From Protostelium mycophagum (lineage: Eukaryota > Evosea > Variosea > Protosteliida > Protosteliaceae), in the NCBI GenBank assembly GCA_002081555.1, contig MZNV01001959.1:1-40484 (forward strand): 40,484 nt of DNA, given 5' to 3'. The notes under the pieces were generated by a model. It was not told the origin of the DNA. It ran no database searches and worked only from the letters and a program-made list of their open reading frames with translations. How positions within the stretch are numbered: position 1 is the stretch's first letter; each line of letters begins with the position of its first letter. The translations under genes and the position numbers were made by a program. Below are positions 1 through 10,034 of the stretch, piece after piece.

Positions 1-117
1 ATATCTCTTATATAACTTAAAATGATGCAAATTTTCACTTCTCAATAGCTTAAAATTTTAAATAGGTAAATTTTGAGCTTAAAGTTTGAGGTCTCTCCCG
101 TAATTGTTGGCGCATCT

Positions 118-615
118 GCAAAAAATAAGATCAGGGAAGGAGAGCCATCTTTGATGACCTGCCATTGCTTCATTGTTAGTGGCAGTCATTGGTATGAATC
201 TGTTGTTGTCTGATGAGACGACACAGATGCATGTGCCCAAAAATCCAAAGGAAAGATGTTGAAGAACATCACCAGAATGATCTGGGGTAATGTGCAATGG
301 CAACAAATCGGAGCCATACGGGGAACTTGACTGTCTGTGTCATTCAACTTGAGAAGTTGAAGTCCGAAATCTGGTGTAAAACACCTTAGGTTCAGTTGGC
401 CAAAAGGAGTTTTGTTGAATTTTTGAAAAAATAAGATCAGGGGAGGAGAGCCCTCTTTGATGACCTTCCATTGCTTCATTGTTAGTGGCAGTCATTGGTA
501 TGAATATGTTGTTCTCTGTTGGCGCATCTGCAAAAAATAAGATCAGGGGAGGAGAGCCCTCTTTGATGACCTACCATTGCTTCAGTCATTGGTATGAATA
601 TGTTGTTCTCTGAGA
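118..615. repeat. Direct repeat unit A, three copies
   Basis: Three near-identical copies of a unit of roughly 90 bases lie at about 113-210, 422-515 and 516-610. Each contains AAAATAAGATCAGGG, then GAGAGCC, CTTTGATGACCT and CATTGCTTCA, and ends in CATTGGTATGAAT followed by TGTTGTT. The third copy has lost about 13 bases inside (GTTAGTGGCAGTC is missing). The second and third copies are adjacent, whereas the first is separated from them by about 210 unrelated bases. I see no coding signal and no terminal inverted repeats or target-site duplication, so this looks like local tandem duplication rather than a transposon. Confidence 0.9.
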
Positions 616-624
616 GGTGATCTG

Positions 625-1243
625 AAAAAAGTGATCACCCACTAGATTGTGAGTTTTCCACACTTTCGGAGTCGGCTTGCCAGACGGAAAAAATTCTTGA
701 CACGTCCCCAAAAAACAAAAATTTTGAGAACAGATCTTCTTTTCTATCAGGTGTGCACACTCATCCACTTCATGTGTTTCCTACTGATTGAATAAATAGA
801 CCATGACTTTTAAGGCGTCAGTCCTTCTGTTCATTTTGGACGGAAAAAATTCTTGACACGTCCCCAAAAAAACAACAACAAAAATTTTGAGAACAGATCT
901 TCTTTTCTATCAGGTGTGCACCTCATCCACTTCATGTGTTTCCTACTGATTGAATAAATAGACCATGACTTTTAAGGCGTCAGTCCTTCTGTTCATTTTG
1001 GTCATTGGTATGAATGTTGTTCTCTGAAAAAAGTGATCACCCACCAGATTGTGAGTTTTCCACACTTTCGGAGTCGGCTTGCCAGACGGAAAAAATTCTT
1101 GACACGTCCCCAAAAAACAAAAATTTTGAGAACAGATCTTCTTTTCTATCAGGTGTGCACACTCATCCACTTCATGTGTTTCCTACTGATTGAATAAATA
1201 GACCATGACTTTTAAGGCGTCAGTCCTTCTGTTCATTTTGGTG
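625..1243. repeat. Direct repeat unit B, carrying the DnaJ promoter and start codon
   Basis: A unit of about 215 bases occurs at 625-839, in shortened form at 840-1002, and again at 1025-1243. Landmarks are GTGATCACCCAC, CACTTTCGGAGTCGGC, GACACGTCCCC, CAGATCTTCTTTTCTATCAG and CCTACTGATTGAATAAATAG. Each copy ends with an ATG plus the same 11 further codons. The last copy is the true 5' end of the DnaJ gene; the other two (ATGs at 803 and 965) are decoys. A scrap of unit A (CATTGGTATGAAT) sits before the last copy at about 1003. The copies are nearly identical, so the duplication is recent or kept uniform by recombination. Confidence 0.92.
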
Positions 1244-3023
1244 GCTGCTTTGGCTGTTCTGGCCGGCCGTGACTTTTATGGCATTTTAGGTGTAGGGTGA
1301 GTCTATTCTAGTTTTCAATAGTGAGTTAACCATGAGCAGCCGCGATGCCTCCACCAGAGCAATTAAAAAAGCTTATAGAGAGCTAGCGTTGAAGTATCAT
1401 CCTGATAAGAACCCTGCAAATAAGGACAAATACATTGACATACAGAATGGTAGAATGGTTTAGTTGGGGATCTTCTAACCGTCGTAGCATATGAGGTTCT
1501 TTCGAACGAGGAGAAGAAGAGAACTTATGATCAGGGAGGAGAAGAAGGTCTGTCAATTTTAAATTGATGCAGTTTAACAACAACTGATTGAAAGAAGCAC
1601 TCTCAAGACCTGGAGGAGGCCAGCAAGGAGGAAATCCTTTTGATTTTTTCTTCAACAACAGTGGGTTGAATCATTTGATACTCAATTCTAACACACATAG
1701 TGTTTGGTGGGCAACAACAGCAGAGAGGACAGCCCGAAAAATCAAAGGGAGCGACCATAACCATTCCTCTAGAAGTTAGTCTGAGCGATCTTTACAATGG
1801 AGGTACCATTACGGTGAGTTGTCAGCACACAAAATTCTTGTCGCACTGGATGTAGTTATTGATCTATTGTCACTATGTAATTCACCTCCTGACATACCCG
1901 CAACAAAAGATTCCAACCAGCATTATAATCTTCAATTCTCCAAAATTGATAAAAAAAGGTGGGATACAAAAAGCAGACATTATGCCCCAAGTGTAATGGT
2001 AGTGGCGCGAAGAATGCCAATGACGTCACGACCTGTAACGAATGTAAAGGCTCAGGTACTAAAATCGTCACTCAACAACTTGGTCCGGGTTTTGTCACGC
2101 AAACACAGAGACAGTGAGTGGCGTTCTCCCGATCTATTTCCACTCTCATTTAAATCTTCTAGGTGCGACAAATGTAATGGCAAGGGAAAGATCGTGAAGA
2201 GTCAATGCCCCTTCTGCAAAGGTTCAAAGGTCTCCACAGATGACGACTTCTTCGTCGTCACAATTCAAGAAGGAATGCCAAATGGTCACTCTATCATCTT
2301 TGAAAATCAAGCGGATGAAAACCCAGAAGAAACTCCTGGAGATGTTATTTTCAAGGTACGAATAGAAATATCAATAGAAATATGGGCGATATAGACACAG
2401 CCGCGGTACTAATACCGTAGTACTAATACCAGGCGATCTCAGCCTAAAAAACTCGTTATTTTCGACGTCAAGTCTGTTTTTGACTATTATATATATAATT
2501 ATATATATGTAATTAGTATCACAAACTTAAAAAAAGAGTTGTCATGATTTTGCAAACAAAATACTAGAATATAAACGCATAGCACAATACAAACGCATTC
2601 TAACTAAGAGTGAAATAGATTGAGACAGCACCTCACCACAGGTTCGAGCGTGATGGAAACCACCTAAAGACAAACGTATCCATCACTCTTTTAGAGGTAA
2701 AGAGACCAAACATTGAAAGAAAAGGATTGACATAAAAAGGCATTGGTTGGATTCACCAAGAACATTACACAGCTCGATGGACGTCAAGTTCAAATCAGCA
2801 AGACCGACATCACCAAGCCCGGAGATGTAAGTCTTTTATAGTGTTTAGATATTGTAATTATGGGAGGTTAAAGAATGCGAAGGTACTCAAAGTGGTACAC
2901 GAGGGAATGCCATTCCACGAATCCAACTCGGAGGCTGGGGATCTATTTGTCAAGTTTAATTTTATCATGCCCAAGACATTGACAGAAGAGCAGAAAGAAT
3001 CTCTAAAGGCCATTCTGGCTTAA
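1205..3023 (+). CDS. ER-type DnaJ/Hsp40 co-chaperone (Scj1/DNAJB11-like)
   Basis: Ten exons give about 364 residues, close to Scj1 and DNAJB11. A signal peptide opens the protein (hydrophobic [10 protein letters not shown] at residues 11-20), followed directly by the J domain with the HPD motif in KYHPDKNP. A short Gly/Phe region ([15 protein letters not shown]) comes next. The cysteine-rich zinc module has [24 protein letters not shown] and CPFCKGS. The C-terminal substrate-binding domain contains RDGNHL and EGMPFH. Family knowledge: such proteins stimulate the ATPase of lumenal Hsp70 (BiP) during folding. Exons are near 1205-1296, 1340-1449, 1488-1547, 1595-1660, 1701-1813, 1959-2113, 2163-2355, 2619-2696, 2740-2826 and 2883-3023. 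There is no KDEL/HDEL tail, as in human DNAJB11. The start is fixed by the signal peptide. Upstream lie two duplicated promoter and start copies. AATAAA overlaps the stop. Confidence 0.95.
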
Positions 3024-3056
3024 TAAAAATTCACTTGCACTCTCGATTTAATATTT

Positions 3057-5784
3057 TCACTTCAAGTGTAAGAGCTCGCTGTACTTGGGGTAAGGCCATA
3101 ATTTGTCGTCAACTACTCTCTCCAGGGCATCACAAGCGGCTCTGGTCTTGGCCATTGCATCGCACACTTGGTGTCGATAGAATACAGCATGTCCGTGAAG
3201 GTCCTCGTGCTCAAAATCTTTAGCCTTGTTGTTCACCTCTTCGTGTTCCTCCAGGGCCTCGAGAAGGTCAGATATCAGGTTAGAGACCTTATTGAGATAT
3301 GAACTCTGCGCCTGTTTGATGTTAGTCATCTCTTAAAGATAGAAATGTATCACCTTGCTGTTCTGGTCGATTGTACGAAGAAGGTTACCCTTGAATTCAA
3401 GTGATGCGGGAAGGACACCAGAAGTGGCCATATCGAGACAGACATCAGACTCGATCTGGATGTGTTTCGAAAAGAATTCGTAAAGAGTTGCTTGCTGTGC
3501 ATCCAGCTCAGCCTTGTTAAACACTCCTGATCATCTTAGTATGACTTTCAAATCTTAAAAATACCTAGATCGCCAAACAACTTGGTGTTCTTCGGGGAAG
3601 TGAGCTGCTCCACAGCCTCGGGAAGAGTAGCAAGGTTCCAGAGACCTCTCTTTGCAGCCTCATCTCTCCATTCCTGAGAGTACCCATTTCCTCCAAATAT
3701 AGCCCTCATGTGCTCCTTTAACCATTCTACCATGACCTTGGTAGCGACAACATTTGCGTCAGCCCCTGGTTTCATCTCGCTCTCGACCTGATCCGCAAAA
3801 GTGTTCAGAGACTCGGCCATCGCAGAGTTAAGGTAGGTGACAGGTCTGGCACAAGACTGACTGCTTCCTACGGCTCTGAACTCAAATTTGTTTCCTACTC
3901 TTTTTAGCATAGATCATAAATAGATAAGAATATATAGATAAGGATATATAGATGGAGGTATATAGATGGAAATCAACCTGTAAAGGCAAAAGGGGAAGTT
4001 CTGTTACGGTCAGATGCGTCTTTGGGAAGGTGTGGGAGTGCGTTGACTCCAAGATGCATGTGTGAGTCAATTGGTGTCTTCTTGTTGGTGCTCTCCGCAA
4101 CATTCTGAATAATCTACAAGTATGAGATATAAAGTGTGGATTCATATATATGTTCATGTATATACATATAGGTATATGTACCTCATCAAGGTAAGAGCCT
4201 AAGAATACAGAGATAATCGCTGGGGGGGCCTCATTCGCACCAAGTCTGTGCTCATTACCTGGAACGGCAATGGAAGCTCTGAGAAGATCACCATGCACAG
4301 ATACAGTTCTGACGACGGCAGCGGTGAAGGCCAAGAATCTCATGTTTGACTGTGGGTCCTCTCCTGGTTCCATGAGGTTGATCCCTGTGTTCGTACCGAG
4401 GGACCAGTTGTTGTGCTTTCCAGATCCATTCACTCCTGATATAGACATTACTTTCATCGTGTGAATCTATATATAGGAACGCACCAGCGAACGGCTTCTC
4501 GTGAAGAAGGCAGGCAAGATCGTGATCTCTCGCAGTCTCTTTGAGTACCTCCATCATGAGCATGTTGTGATCACAAGCCACCGAGGTTCCCTCAAAAATA
4601 GGTGCAAGCTCGTATTGAGAAGGAGCCACCTCATAAACTCAGTACAAATATCTCGTTGTCTTCAAACCTCATTATGACGAGTTGTAGAGGGGACTCCCAG
4701 ACGCCAGAGTCGCCACTCTACATCCTGCATAAAGGACAACATTCTTGGTTCCAGAGCACCAAAGTAATGGTCCTCCAGCTGTTGTCCTGGGAATGTTAGA
4801 TGTAATATTGTTGTGAACACCTACCCTTTGCAGGAGAAGCACCAATCACTGACCTTCCAGCAGCGCGCAGATCTGGCCTTGCATTGTAGAAGCCTCTGTC
4901 GATGACAAAGAACTCTTGCTCAACACCTAAGTTTGTGTGAACAGAAGTGGCAGTGTTGTCTCCCAAGAGTCTCAGAACACGAATGGAAGCCTTGGAGATG
5001 GCATCACTGCTACGAAGGAGAGGTGTTTTTGTGTCAAGAGCTTCTCCGGTCCAAGAAGCAAAAGCAGTGGGAATACACAGAGTGGAACCATTTTTGCCAT
5101 GAATGACAAAAGATGGAGAGGCCATATCCTAGCTAGGATTTAGTTGAGATGTAAAATATGTAGCATTACCCAAGCGGTATAACCACGTGCTTCAAAAGTG
5201 CTACGAATTCCACCATTAGGGAAAGAGCTGGCATCTGGCTCTCCTTTCACTAATTGTTTGCCAGAGAAATTCATGACGAGCTTCTTCGAGTAACTCTCTC
5301 CTTGGAAGTTGATGAAGGAATCGTGTTTCTCGGCAGTCAAGTTAGTAAGTGGTTGAAACCAATGAGTGAAATGAGTGGCACCCTTGGACAGAGCCCAATC
5401 CTTCATAGCACCGGCAATCTAAGATCTCCTTAGAATCATATTGCAGGAGGATGCTGACCTGATCAGCGATTCCGGCATCAAGGGTACCTCCTTCAGCGAC
5501 AAGTTTCTTAAAAGTGTTATATGTGCCAGCGGATAGCCTTGCTTTGAGCTCTTTATCGCCAAAGACATCAGCATCAAAAACATCAGAAGGGGACTTCCTG
5601 GAGTCCGGGTCATTCCGGAAAATTTACAGTAATTCCCGGGAATTGCATCACATCACCAGATTGAAGAGGCAATCAGATGATATGCCTCTCTATAAAGAGA
5701 TAAACATGCCTACCCGTGATAGTCAACCTGGAGAGGTGTCCTTGTGTTGATGTTCTCGAGAGCTTTGATTCTCAGAGAAAACAT
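3057..5784 (-). CDS. glnN: Glutamine synthetase, type III (GlnN)
   Basis: The enzyme makes glutamine from glutamate, ammonia and ATP. The exon chain matches the long GSIII class, not the GSI or GSII types. Landmarks in order: THWFQPLT and [68 protein letters not shown]; the glutamate/ATP-site segment LLHEKPFAG followed by [17 protein letters not shown]; and [17 protein letters not shown]. The C-terminal helical region is also present. The ATG at 5784 gives [20 protein letters not shown], matching the family start, and the first intron joins it in phase to [15 protein letters not shown]. Around ten introns interrupt the gene, so it is a nuclear gene and not bacterial contamination. The stop lies 33 bases from the stop of the convergent DnaJ gene, so the 3' UTRs must overlap. 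GSIII is known from bacteria and several algal and protist lineages. Confidence 0.95.
5628..5641. promoter_or_regulatory. Perfect 14-base palindrome in glnN intron 1
   Basis: AATTCCCGGGAATT is a perfect palindrome inside the first intron of the glutamine synthetase gene. Related words (TCCCGGGAGTTCCCG, then AATTCCCGG) recur at about 5908-5935 in the sequence upstream of the same gene. The pairing of intron-1 and upstream copies is what suggests a binding site for a dimeric factor. No factor can be named. Confidence 0.35.
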
Positions 5785-6512
5785 GGTGTGTGTCTTGTCA
5801 GCGAAAACTGTTTGGTGAAATGTCCGATGAAGGTTCGTTGTAGAGATGGTACCAGACAAATGAAGGGAAATTAAAAGGAACCAGGGTTCCTCAGCTTCGT
5901 ACTCAATCCCGGGAGTTCCCGAAAATTCCCGGCTTGTCCAACAAGGACGAGGACCGTGAAGGCAGACCCGATTTTTGTTTCGACGTGTTTTTGCGTTGTA
6001 GATTGCAGAAAAAAGGGATTTATCAGAGGACTGAACACAAATTGCTCAGCGCTCCTTAAGGAATTGCGGTAATAAATGAATTTTTGAAATCCTTTTTGGA
6101 ATATGCCAATTACAGAGTGTCATTACCAAGAAATACATTAACTGAATGAAGCCTGGGTTTGTTACAAGAATAACCTTCAAAGTAATCATATGGTCAATTA
6201 AAATGAATAAATAATATGGAGATTATTATTACGACCAATTTGCTTTAAGCCGGTCTTATAGTATGTTGAGCTTAAGATTGTTCTACAGGATCCTGACACT
6301 TTTGGTGCATTATATATTTTGGAAAAAGTTCTGGATCTGGATCACAGGGAACGAACTTAACTTTATAAATATAAGGTGAAGAAGAAGGGTGTCAGGTATT
6401 GATGACATTTAAAAGGATTTATCTACAACTCAACACCATTCGCCGAATCGAATTCAGCAAGGGATGGTTCAGGACACGAGAAGCAACAATCCAACACACA
6501 CCACATCACAAA
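5785..6512. other. Intergenic region between divergent glnN and small orphan gene
   Basis: About 730 bases separate two divergent starts, making this one of the longer gaps in the window. It is AT-rich, has no convincing coding frame, and presumably carries both promoters. The glnN-proximal part holds TTCCCGG-type words at 5908-5935. The right end, just before the ATG at 6513, is rich in CACA and CATCACA. Confidence 0.6.
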
Positions 6513-6807
6513 ATGCCAGACCCCTCCGAAGACGGCAGCAAGGTGTACCTCTATTTTTCCGGAGTCACTTCCTCTTTACATAAAGGTACGAGATATGCAG
6601 GATGGTTCGACGCGGATGATGCACAATGGGGTAATGGAAGAGGGATATCTTATCAAAGTGGAGAACCTACAGAGCCTTCTATGTCGTGAGTAATCATTTT
6701 CGAGTGACTGCTGATGCCTTTTTCTGCCTATTAGTGAAAATGTCTCACAAGGAGCAGTGAATTGTCTTTATCGAGGAGTGGATCCGTCAAAGAAGCCCCT
6801 CTGCTGA
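6513..6807 (+). CDS. Small orphan protein, 2 exons
   Basis: I do not recognise this gene. An ATG at 6513, preceded by CACATCACAAA, opens a frame that runs to a GTGAGT donor at 6686. The 49-base intron ends in CTATTAG, and the frame continues in phase to TGA at 6805-6807, giving about 81 residues. The N-terminal half is aromatic and glycine-rich (KVYLYFSG, YAGWFDADDAQWGNGRG). No signal peptide or membrane segment is visible. Support is the clean intron and conserved phase; no homology supports it. It precedes the F-box gene by about 280 bases on the same strand. Confidence 0.45.
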
Positions 6808-7090
6808 TTTTTCAAACTCTTACAAAGAAGAAGATCGATCATGTAGGCGCAACAACACCCCAATTTTCTAACCTTCTTTAAGGTGATAATAGAGAGAGTA
6901 GTACAACCATACAATGAGGTCTCTGAAGCAATGTCAGTTGTTTGCTTTTCCTTCCGCAAAGAGTGTCACCACCTAATTTTTGAGAGCTGACCCTAATAGT
7001 ATCCTCCGAGGTGTCTATATCAGTGGTTATTCCTGCGGCTGGAGTGCAGAGGAGGGCAATTCTGAGTCTATAAGTTTGAATTTTGCCTGC

Positions 7091-7487
7091 ATGGAGACGA
7101 TTGCCAATGCCGTAGATAATTACGGTAGGATATTATAATCAATAGAGTAACCTCTAAAATGAGTAGTCGAGTCCCTGGCACGGAGGAAGGTCATTTGTGA
7201 GAAATTCAACCCTGAAGAGGTCACGTGAGTCCCTCTTCCTTGTTATTTTTCTGACAATTGGCAGTGGACATTTGTCGTCACCGTTCCAATACCTCCCTCC
7301 CTCACACCTTCACATTATCCTGAGTCTTTTAGACACTAAAGATCTCCTCGCTGCCTCCTCTACTTGTAGAAAATTCTTCGCCGCCGCCTGTGATCCCCGG
7401 TTGTTGGTGATCAGGCAGTCGAAGACAAAGATGTACGTCGATCAGCTTAGAGAGAGTGAATACACCCAGGACTTGGTCCATAAATAA
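7091..7487 (+). CDS. Minimal F-box protein
   Basis: Three exons (7091-7124, 7167-7224, 7265-7487) join in phase to about 104 residues. The F-box lies in the last exon: LPPSHLHIILSLLDTKDL, then ASSTCRKFFAAACDPRLL, with the LP start, spaced leucines and C-terminal aromatic/Leu pattern of the fold. F-box proteins dock on SKP1 in SCF ubiquitin ligases. Normally a WD40, LRR or Kelch domain recognises the substrate. Here only about 50 residues precede the F-box and about 30 follow, with no recognition domain. Introns of 42 and 40 bases have standard borders. The gene converges on the C1D gene with stops 56 bases apart. It could be a truncated gene or an adaptor-only protein. Confidence 0.7.
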
Positions 7488-7543
7488 GGAGCAATAAAGA
7501 ATGTATATCAGCAATATAGATATCTTCTATTCATATCTTCTAG

Positions 7544-8268
7544 TCATATTCTCGCCGCCTTTTTGCTGCTCTCTGAGTTGTCTGTATTTGCGAGTGCGTG
7601 ATGGATGAATCGGTTTGCTGCTTCCGCATTTAACTTGAGTTGTGGTTGTGCTGTACAATCATTCAGCATCGCTTTACCCAATGTGAAATCACCTTTATCC
7701 ACAGCTTCTTTGACCTTCAGCATATATTCTTTCACACGGTCCTGGTACATGTCAGTCACACTCCCTCATCTCCTGAAGTTTTCTATATTAACATGTCTTA
7801 TTCTTTATGGTTGGATAATCAAAAAATTAAAATATCTCTTGCATAAAAGGAATAAAAGGTGATATGTCATTGCAAAGAGGACAGGAGAATAAATATAAAT
7901 ATGGAAGACGAATCAATCAGAAACAGATGAAAGCTATGCTTCTTCCAAGCCTAAAAATGAATGGTGTCACTCACCAGTTCTTGTCTTACTGGATGTTCTG
8001 TTGGATCTTCCCCTTTTGTTCTTAAAAAGACTAAAGGTGTTATTCTGGATGATGAGAGATACCTACCATAGTAAAGAGATTGCAGTGTATAAGCCAATAA
8101 TGTTGTCAATTTGGCCTGTTCCTCTAAACTGAGTTCATCCTGTATTTGATGTGATGTTTTTGAAGCAAGAGCGTCCAGTATTGATTCCACATTTTTTATC
8201 GCTGCTTCAACGTCGTACACTAAATTAGAACTCTCCTCGTCTCCTTGAATGAGCACCTGCTTCGACAT
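7544..8268 (-). CDS. C1D / Rrp47-like nuclear exosome cofactor
   Basis: The three exons (8067-8268, 7975-8030, 7544-7741) give about 151 residues; human C1D has 141. The Sas10/C1D domain is clear: LSLEEQAKLTTLLAYTLQSL, then FLRTKGEDPTEHPVRQEL and DRVKEYMLKVKEA, and near the C terminus LNAEAANRFIHHAL. These match the C1D blocks with EQAK, AYTL, EHPV and RVK. Family knowledge: C1D/Rrp47 binds the Rrp6 subunit of the nuclear exosome and helps process rRNA and small RNAs. The frame is open 26 codons farther upstream, but the extension resembles a signal peptide that a nuclear protein should not have, so I use the ATG at 8268. The gene is divergent from the PPR gene, with 108 bases between starts. 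Confidence 0.88.
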
Positions 8269-8376
8269 TTCTTCTTGAATGTGATCTGATTTTGCATTCC
8301 CCGCCAAAATCAAAAGCTGTAGAACCACAAGCATTACGCACCTCAAAAAATTTCATCAGATCACATCAGATCGGCG
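8269..8376. promoter_or_regulatory. Shared short promoter of C1D and PPR genes
   Basis: Only 108 bases separate two divergent start codons, so both promoters must be packed here. The sequence CATCAGATCACATCA occurs at 8354-8368, immediately before the PPR ATG. The identical 15-base word is found at 32208-32222, just before the BUD13 ATG. This suggests a promoter or 5' UTR element used by RNA-metabolism genes, although two copies are too few to prove it. Confidence 0.5.
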
Positions 8377-9930
8377 ATGATGCTTCGTCTTCCTGCAAAG
8401 GTATAGGTATTACAGCAACTATTCTCATATTTGAAAAGGTCTTTGAGGTGAAGACACGCTCTTCTGTTGCCTTGGCAAACCCCTTCCAGACCAGCGGACT
8501 TCGACGTCTTTCAACAGCCCCACTTCAAAATGAGGGGAAGGAGGTTATGACTAAGCCAATTCCCAATCTGATTCCCATCTGGAAGCCACAAGTGAGTGGG
8601 CTTTTCAAACTAGGTGATCTGATTTTAGAAGAATAGAGAAGATCTGTTGGCTTGGGGAGAGAAGAGTAGAAGTTGGAGAAGTATTGCAGAGAGCGGTATA
8701 GCACCACCTAAAGAGTTAACACGCGAGGTAATTATCTTCACTTCTCTTAGATCTGAGATTTCGTAGGTGTTCTCTCAGTTGTGCAAACTTGGCCAAGAGA
8801 CAGAATTAAACAAGAGAATCAGAACGGCCAGAGAGCACAACATAGACTTTGAGAAAGAGACATATGAGGACATTATCAAACTCTTTTTGAGAAGGTTGAA
8901 CTATGTCACTGCACTCGCTTACACCGAAGAGATGTACAATGAGGGCATAGAAGTCTCTCAAGAGGTGAGTCTGTTGTTTATTGTTGTTCAGAACTGACCT
9001 TCGCAGACACTCCACTCCTTATTAAGAGAGTTAGAGAGAAGAGGAAATAGAAAGAAGATGAAGGCCTTCTTCCAACAGATGAAGGAAAGAAACCAAGTGA
9101 CCGTGGACACTTATAATATATTCATCAATATGCATGCAAAGAGGGAGGTCAGCCCCAAAAAGGCCCTGCAATGGCTCAATGAACTACTGGTAGGATTCCA
9201 TATATATCTTCGCCTCTATAGAAAGCATTCGCAATCTTTTTTAACAATATACTCTATTATTGAATGTATTATTAAATATCTCACTGATCATCACCATTTC
9301 TGCTGGAGAGAAACGGATCAAAATAGAGCATGAAAAGACATGCATCTTTATAAAGGAGGTAGAACTCACGAAATATTTAGCAAAGCGGGATAGAGCCAAA
9401 TGAAGAGAGCTTCATCCCTATCCTCAAATACTACCTCAATCACAAAGAGAAATACAGCATGATGAAATACTGGGGTATCTTGAGGGAAAGAAATGTCAAG
9501 GCGGGGATAAGGACATACCAACTCATGATGAAGATCATCTTCATGTGGCATCAAGAGAAAGAGATCACCCAATGGTTCGAGAAGATGCAAAAGGTACCTC
9601 TAAGACAAGTATATGGGTTGACGATTGTAAGGATGGAATAGTACCGGATGAGGTGATATACAGACACTTGTTGAAGCACTGCATATTCATGGGGGACCAA
9701 GCCCTCGCCTACAAGTGGGTCAAATACATGATCTCCATAGGTGTCCCCCCAGAAGATGACAATGTCATCTTTCTATTGCGCAAGCTGAGAATGTACAAGA
9801 AGGGAGAGGTGGGATGTGATGTATTGTCAATCACTCAACGAATCCGTAGGTACTTGATCCTTCCACTTTTACTGCTGAACAGAAGGAGTTGCCATGGAAG
9901 GACATCGTCACAAAGAACATCAAATCATAA
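8377..9930 (+). CDS. Mitochondrial PPR-like RNA-binding protein
   Basis: Eight in-phase exons give about 375 residues. The N terminus looks like a mitochondrial targeting peptide: basic, Ser-rich, no acidic residues early (MMLRLPAK, then TSGLRRLSTAPLQ). The body is made of helical pairs with PPR-like spacing: ETYEDIIKLFLRR, VTVDTYNIFINMHAKR, SGIEPNEESFIPILKYYL, GIRTYQLMMKI and DGIVPDEVIYRHLLKHC, each with the degenerate -T/D-Y-N/E-I pattern. Such proteins bind organellar RNA for stability, processing or translation. Which RNA is targeted cannot be told. Exons are near 8377-8400, 8439-8591, 8629-8727, 8767-8964, 9007-9189, 9381-9593, 9632-9808 and 9850-9930. The first intron (38 bases) starts with the weak donor GTATAG. 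Two adjacent ATGs are candidate starts. Confidence 0.8.
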
Positions 9931-10034
9931 ACCCTTCTTTACTCATTCTTTCTGTCCTGCAAGTTAGAGGCAGTCTTATCCAAATGGTTATCGTGCCTGT
10001 GGCCTCCGTCCATTTTGATCTCGCGAACGAAAAA

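Noticed and set aside
586-1170. Two identical minus-strand open frames (MDECAHLIEKKICSQNFCFL...) in the repeat array
   Set aside because: They are the two long copies of unit B read backwards. They start at the same repeat position, run into different flanks, and have no introns or homology. The plus-strand role as DnaJ 5' end explains the sequence.
8269-8346. N-terminal extension of the C1D frame that looks like a signal peptide (VMLVVLQLLILAG)
   Set aside because: C1D/Rrp47 is nuclear and has no signal peptide. The family match begins after the ATG at 8268, and the extension lies in the short shared promoter with the PPR gene.
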